Origin: Engraulis encrasicolus
Lineage: Eukaryota; Chordata; Actinopteri; Clupeiformes; Engraulidae
NCBI RefSeq assembly: GCF_034702125.1
Contig: NW_026945764.1
Coordinates: forward strand, 414,305 to 478,304
Direction of reading: 5' to 3'
Length of the DNA stretch: 64,000 bases
Below, in pieces: positions 60,026 through 64,000 of the stretch. Numbering within the stretch: the stretch's first letter is position 1; each line of letters starts with the position of its first letter. A model generated the notes under the pieces. The model saw only the letters and a program-made list of their open reading frames with translations, was not told the DNA's origin and ran no database searches. A program made the position numbers and the translations under genes.

Positions 60026-60917
60026 TGTAGCGGACCACCCCTCTGACTTGGCCAGTCAGGGGACTGCGCTACCTTTTCACTACACTTCCCAGCGAACACC
60101 ACGGCGCTCCGAGTCATGCGGGGAGTGGCCTCTTGTTAAATAGCCCAAGTTCAAGCTCAATGGCGTGTGAGACTGTTCTGCAATTACAGCGCGTGCAGAC
60201 AAGCAGAGCGAGAGAGAAGAAGAGGAAAAGTGTGCGCCGTGAAGAGAAGTTTCGCACAACCGTCGCACGTTTCCAGTTCCATTCCTTGTGCCGGATGAAC
60301 GGAGTAAAAGTCAAGTTATGAAGAGGATTCTCGTGTGCTGTTCGGCAAGGTGAAACCCACGCAGACCTGGGCGACTCCGACAACGCTGGAGTCGTTGTTC
60401 TCGTGCACCTGTGTCGGCGTGCAGACCTGGAGGCATCCTCAGATCACATTCGCTGTCAGGAAGAATCCTGGATCAGGACGAACAGAACACTTGAACATAA
60501 CGGACGGTAAACCTTCATCTTTGTGCACCTGGCTCTTCCTCCACTCTCAAACTCGTTGCTGCTCTTACAGCTCTCATCCCAGCCATCTCTCCACACACAC
60601 ACACGCACACGCACACGCACACCCAACACGCACATAATTATGGACCTTTACAGACTATATTTATGTTTGTGTTTATTATTTTCGAAACCTTGAATGCCTT
60701 GTTTGAATTATGAACTCGTGATCACTTTAAGGAACAAAAAGAGAATTCTTGTGTTGACTGATTTATTTGTGTTTGGTAAATATTTTGTATTAAATGCTGA
60801 CGTGGCATTCCTTAACTTTAACTTTGGTAGTTTGTTAAACTACCTGGCGCCTGAACCAGACATTTAAAATACATTTTTCATATTCACCCTCAGTAGGCTA
60901 GGGGGCGTCACGTTACA
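60026..60917 (+). repeat. 5' LTR, 892 bp
   Basis: Starts 'tgtagcggaccacccctctg' and ends 'ggggcgtcacgttaca'. It differs from the 3' LTR by roughly 15-20 small changes, counted by eye (for example a 3-bp indel near 60080 and a CA-repeat length difference near 60600). It contains, near its end, 'ctggcgcctgaaccagac', an echo of the primer-binding site. Confidence 0.93.
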
Positions 60918-60920
60918 GAA

Positions 60921-60938
60921 TGGCGCCTGAACAGGGAC
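60921..60938 (+). other. Primer-binding site, lysine tRNA type
   Basis: 'tggcgcctgaacagggac' lies 3 bp after the LTR end. It matches the 3' end complement of tRNA-Lys at 17 of 18 positions as I recall the motif (TGGCGCCCGAACAGGGAC). It would prime minus-strand DNA synthesis. Confidence 0.88.
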
Positions 60939-61364
60939 TGAACTAAATTGACAGACTCTGATGTGATCATGATTCATGCATGGACAATTCACTTGAGCAT
61001 TGAATATTTCGTCTTGCTGAATACAAACTGTTTTCATGTGGAGCTGAGTAATTGTCTATTTCTGTGGCTTCAATTAACCATGGACTATTGAAACTGAACT
61101 GAAGTGTTGCATTGCATTGAATGGACAATTATATTGAAAAGGACTGAACTTGGACTGCTTTCAGTGGCTTATATAGCCTAAGTGGGTTTAAAACAATTTC
61201 TAAGAAAAATAATCACTGAAAAAATGGCACATTGACAAAAAAAGGGGCCTTGGAGAAAAAAAATGTCTCTTTAAAGAAAATGCATAGTGATTTTGTAACC
61301 TGTTAAAAATATTGGATGTGCTTAAATGTGAACAAAACAGTTATGTTGATGGTGCATTGAGTTA

Positions 61365-62555
61365 ATGATTTGGGAGATTATTCATATGCATTATTGCTGT
61401 AATTCCCATTCGTTTGTATACACTCACAACAGCACATATCTACAACTGATTCACATACACACACATCCTTGCTTTGACCTGCTTGGCACTACAGCCACTA
61501 TGTCCATCAACGTTCTCTCTGTTCCACCACGGAACGCCCTTTTCATACCAATCCAACCTCCTCTCCCTCTGGTCTGTTTTGGACTATCGAGCACCAGAAC
61601 CCGAGTAGAGTGGGACATGGATTTTAATGCAACACAAAAGAACATTGAAACATTAGGAAATAACATAAAAACAGAACTCTCTGCAATGCTGGATAACATG
61701 CGAACATTCTTTGTGGATTTTAAGCAGCAACTGCGACAGCTGACTGAAATTCGGGGCTGGGTGGATCAGCTCAGACATGACCTCCAGGTTCATCATGTCA
61801 ACCTGCAGGGTGACCACCAGGTGGCCTCGGGACTCAGCGAATCCCCAGGTAGAGCACCTGCAACTTGCTGTGCTCCAGAAGCATCTCCAGCTGCAGGTCG
61901 AGGTGGTGCTTGTCTCTTCACCTCTGTGCAACCGGAGTCGGACATGCAGCCTACTTCTCCAGTTCGCCTCCCAGTCTCCATGTCTACAGTGCATGCAGAG
62001 CAGCAGAGGTGCCCTGTGATCCAGCGCATCCTGCACTCCATCGGCGAAGGCTGTGAAGACACAAGCCGGAAGTATGCTGTGTCTGCAGGTGTGGTGTATA
62101 GGAAGACCCAATCTGGTCAGTACAGACTTTACATTCCCTCTACACTGGTGGAAGCTGTCCTGCGTGCTTACACACAACCCGAGCACCAGGGGCTGTTTAA
62201 GACTTTCTATCGTTTGCACAGTGCTGTTTTTTGGCCTAACCTGTGGAGTTCATTAAAGAGCTTCATGAGGGCCTCTCCAAAGACTGACACTGGAAGTAGA
62301 GGACAGCCTTCAACTGCAGCTCCATGTGAACCTGCTGTTACAGACTGTGGTGCAGTTCAGGACATTAATGTTTGCAATCCAACAGCAGCCTTAGTCCAGA
62401 GTTCTGACAAAGCAGAAGAACTGTATTCACTTTCTGTATTTAAAATGTTTCACACACTTGTTCCTCATACCAGGACCAGTAGCAGTGATGACGGACCCTT
62501 CTCCACTGACTCTTCAGAAGATGAGGCTGACATTATGTGCTACCCTGGGTGGTGA
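61365..62555 (+). CDS. Single ORF of the LTR element: helical N-part, zinc-binding-integrase remnant
   Basis: A 396-codon ORF; an internal ATG at 61500 (residue 46) may be the real start. Residues 86-142 look like an amphipathic helical or coiled-coil segment (TQKNIETLGNNIKTELSAML...). Residues about 216-300 resemble the N-terminal zinc-binding region of a Gypsy-type integrase, with GVVYRKTQSGQYRLYIP, EHQGLFKTFYRL and VFWPNLWSSLKSF. The CxxC pair expected next is missing. The C-terminus is acidic and Ser-rich (SSSDDGPFSTDSSEDEADI). It seems to be a deletion fusion that has stayed open. Gag-like packaging function is speculative. Confidence 0.7.
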   Translation: MIWEIIHMHYCCNSHSFVYTHNSTYLQLIHIHTHPCFDLLGTTATMSINVLSVPPRNALFIPIQPPLPLVCFGLSSTRTRVEWDMDFNATQKNIETLGNNIKTELSAMLDNMRTFFVDFKQQLRQLTEIRGWVDQLRHDLQVHHVNLQGDHQVASGLSESPGRAPATCCAPEASPAAGRGGACLFTSVQPESDMQPTSPVRLPVSMSTVHAEQQRCPVIQRILHSIGEGCEDTSRKYAVSAGVVYRKTQSGQYRLYIPSTLVEAVLRAYTQPEHQGLFKTFYRLHSAVFWPNLWSSLKSFMRASPKTDTGSRGQPSTAAPCEPAVTDCGAVQDINVCNPTAALVQSSDKAEELYSLSVFKMFHTLVPHTRTSSSDDGPFSTDSSEDEADIMCYPGW

Positions 62556-62581
62556 GTTTCATCCAACCTACGGTTGTCTTT

Positions 62582-62596
62582 CCAAGGGGGGGAGAG
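62582..62596 (+). other. Polypurine tract
   Basis: 'aagggggggagag' directly before the 3' LTR, in the position used to prime plus-strand synthesis of LTR retrotransposons. Confidence 0.85.
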
Positions 62597-63482
62597 TGTA
62601 GCGGACCGCCCCTCTGACTTGGCCAGTCAGGGGACTGCGCTACCTTTTCTTCACTACACTTCCCAGCGAACACCACGGCGCTCCGAGTCATGCGGGGAGT
62701 GGCCTCTTGTTAAATAGCCCAAGTTCAAGCTCAATGGCGGGTGAGACTGTTCTGCAATTACAGCGCGTGCAGAGAAGCAGAGCGAGAGAGAAGAAGAGGA
62801 AAAGTGTGCGCCGTGAAGAGAAGTTTCGCACAACCGTCGCACGTTTCCAGTTCCATTCCTTGTGCCGGATGAACGGAGTAAAAGTCAAGTTATGAAGAGG
62901 ATTCTCGTGTGCTGTTCGGCAAGGTGAAACCCACGCAGACCTGGGCGACTCCGACAACGCTGGAGTCGTTGTTCTCGTGCACCTGTGTCGGCGTGCAGAC
63001 CTGGAGGCATCCTCAGATCACATTCGCTGTCAGGAAGAATCCTGGATCAGGACGAACAGAACACTTGAACATAACGGACGGTAAACCTTCATCTTTGTGC
63101 ACCTGGCTCTTCCTCCACTCTCAAACTCGTTGCTGCTCTTACAGCTCTCATCCCAGCCATCTCTCCACACACACACACACACACGCCCAACACGCACATA
63201 ATTATGGACATTTACGGACTACATTTATGTTTGCGTTTATTATTTTGAAACCTTGAATGCCTTGTTTTGACTTATGAACTCGTGATCACTAAAAGAAAAG
63301 AAAAGAGAATTCTTGTGTTGAACTGATTTATTTGTGTTTGGTAAATATTTTGTATTAAATGCTGACGTGGCATTCCTTAACTTTAACTTTGGTAGTTTGT
63401 TAAACTACCTGGCGCCTGAACCAGACATTTAAAATACATTTTTCATATTCACCCTCAGTAGGCTAGGGGGCGTCACGTTACA
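62597..63482 (+). repeat. 3' LTR, 886 bp
   Basis: Begins 'tgtagcggaccgcccctctg' and ends 'ggggcgtcacgttaca'. Matches the 5' LTR along its whole length. Overlapping short frames on both strands occur in both LTRs and are not genes. Confidence 0.93.
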
Positions 63483-63776
63483 CCTTGTCATCCCTTTTCA
63501 TTTCGTTTCATTTTGAGACGATTCGAGCCAACATAGCCCCTTCTCTACCAGATTTTAATCTGGGGTGTACTCACTTTTGTGAGTACATGTTCAAACATTA
63601 ATGGCTGTATTTTGTTTTTTTCTGAGTGAACAAGAAATTTAAGTGGTTAAATATGTTGTTAAAAGGTCACTAATCATTGTGTCAAAGTGAAATTTCTGTA
63701 ATGCTTTCCTATGAAAAGATAAACTCAAAAATCTGCAAAACTGTGAGGGGTGTATTCACTTTCGTGATATACTGTA

Positions 63777-64000
63777 CACACATGCTAGCACACACCCCAC
63801 ACACACACTGTGTTGCAAAAGCACATTATCTGCACAGCACAACAATTTAACAACAATTTCATTTCTGTCTTGACATCTGGACCCTCAAAACAGTGATAAC
63901 AGTAAACACTTTTTTCCCCTTTTTTCCTTTTTTTTTAAGGATGAAAGTGAAAGTTTACAAACTCATTGTAGTGCGAATTCATATGGATGTTTACCAAATG
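63777..64000. other. No feature recognised
   Basis: Short CA-rich and T-rich sequence to the window end; nothing supported. Confidence 0.5.

Larger units (their letters stand above)
60026..63482 (+). mobile_element. Non-autonomous LTR retrotransposon, full length
   Basis: Two LTRs (60026-60917 and 62597-63482) begin TG and end CA and are nearly identical. A 4-bp duplication CCTT flanks the element (60022-60025, 63483-63486). A primer-binding site matching a lysine tRNA and a polypurine tract are in place. The internal part is only 1.68 kb with a single 396-codon ORF. No protease, reverse transcriptase or RNase H is present, so it must depend on an autonomous partner. High LTR similarity implies a recent insertion. 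Confidence 0.93.
59021..63774. mobile_element. Palindromic Tc1 derivative, copy B, split by an LTR element
   Basis: TA flanks (59019-59020, 63775-63776) and the same ends as copy A. Subtracting the inserted retrotransposon leaves about 1.29 kb, matching copy A (1.286 kb). Its central spacer is in the opposite orientation to that of copy A, so the two were inserted in opposite directions, 155 bp apart. Confidence 0.88.

Noticed and set aside
60080..60383. Pairs of short open frames repeated at 60080-60637 and 62654-63256
   Set aside because: They lie in the two LTRs and are duplicated only because the LTRs are; no codon or family support.
55881..64000. Upstream NACHT or FISNA exon of the NLR array
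   Set aside because: I looked for a Walker A-like GxxGxGK[ST] frame on the minus strand and for FISNA-like sequence and found none; the region is mobile elements only.

Overview
The window looks like genomic DNA of a ray-finned (teleost) fish. The reasons are fish-type NLR leucine-rich-repeat (LRR) exons split by introns, a dense mixture of Tc1/mariner, hAT and piggyBac-type transposons, L2-like and other non-LTR elements, tRNA-derived SINEs, and long (CA)n, (GA)n and (TTCTA)n microsatellites. There is no bacterial-type gene organisation. I cannot name the species.

Host genes: the only convincing host coding material is on the minus strand. About 22 exons lie between 55880 and 13260, and most encode one LRR unit of the ribonuclease-inhibitor/NLR type. 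Wherever I could place both splice sites, the exon has an AG acceptor, a GT donor and the same reading phase (it enters after two codon bases and leaves after two). Every exon can therefore be duplicated or skipped without breaking the frame. Three exon types recur. Type A carries 'NPLLLTELDL...CALL.DSHCR.KKLK', type B carries 'LSDCGITGEGYAALASALKSNPSHLEELDLRGNDPGDSGV', and type C carries 'K.GC.AL..ALTSNPSHL..LDLS.N.L.DSGV..IS.LL'. In transcription order (high to low coordinate) the order is B A C small / B A B A B A B A C / B A B A B A C C C C / terminal repeat exon. This is either the 3' part of one long NLR-like gene or the tails of two or three tandem copies. No FISNA, NACHT (Walker A) or B30.2 exon was found in the window.

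Gaps between exon clusters are transposon nests. From left to right: 1-13000 holds old repeats, an L2 LINE (about 4048-5998), SINE heads, minisatellites and a Tc1 relic. 13260-15475 holds the 3' end of the NLR gene. 16540-19181 is a long-TIR DNA element with a perfect 8-bp target duplication, carrying a MITE and a LINE. 21343-25344 is a 4-kb hAT-like element. 26412-28013 is a hAT-like element carrying a piggyBac-type MITE. 28319-33092 holds LRR exons. 33263-38560 holds a mariner-like MITE, a piggyBac-type element containing a palindromic mariner and a 218-bp satellite, and two further MITEs. 38642-42661 holds LRR exons. 47374-52340 is a hAT-like composite containing two more hAT elements with perfect 8-bp duplications. 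52351-55880 holds LRR exons around another hAT element. 57579-63774 holds two palindromic Tc1 derivatives, the second split by a young non-autonomous LTR retrotransposon that keeps a 396-codon ORF.

How it works together: the locus is a rapidly evolving innate-immune receptor array in which symmetric exons are duplicated and the long introns collect mobile elements. The strongest candidates for something new are the in-phase 3' exon with a 20-residue repeat tail, the non-autonomous LTR element with its fused ORF, the palindromic Tc1/mariner derivatives, and two foldback elements sharing a CTGAAGA...GAAA core. Exon boundaries are accurate to about one base.
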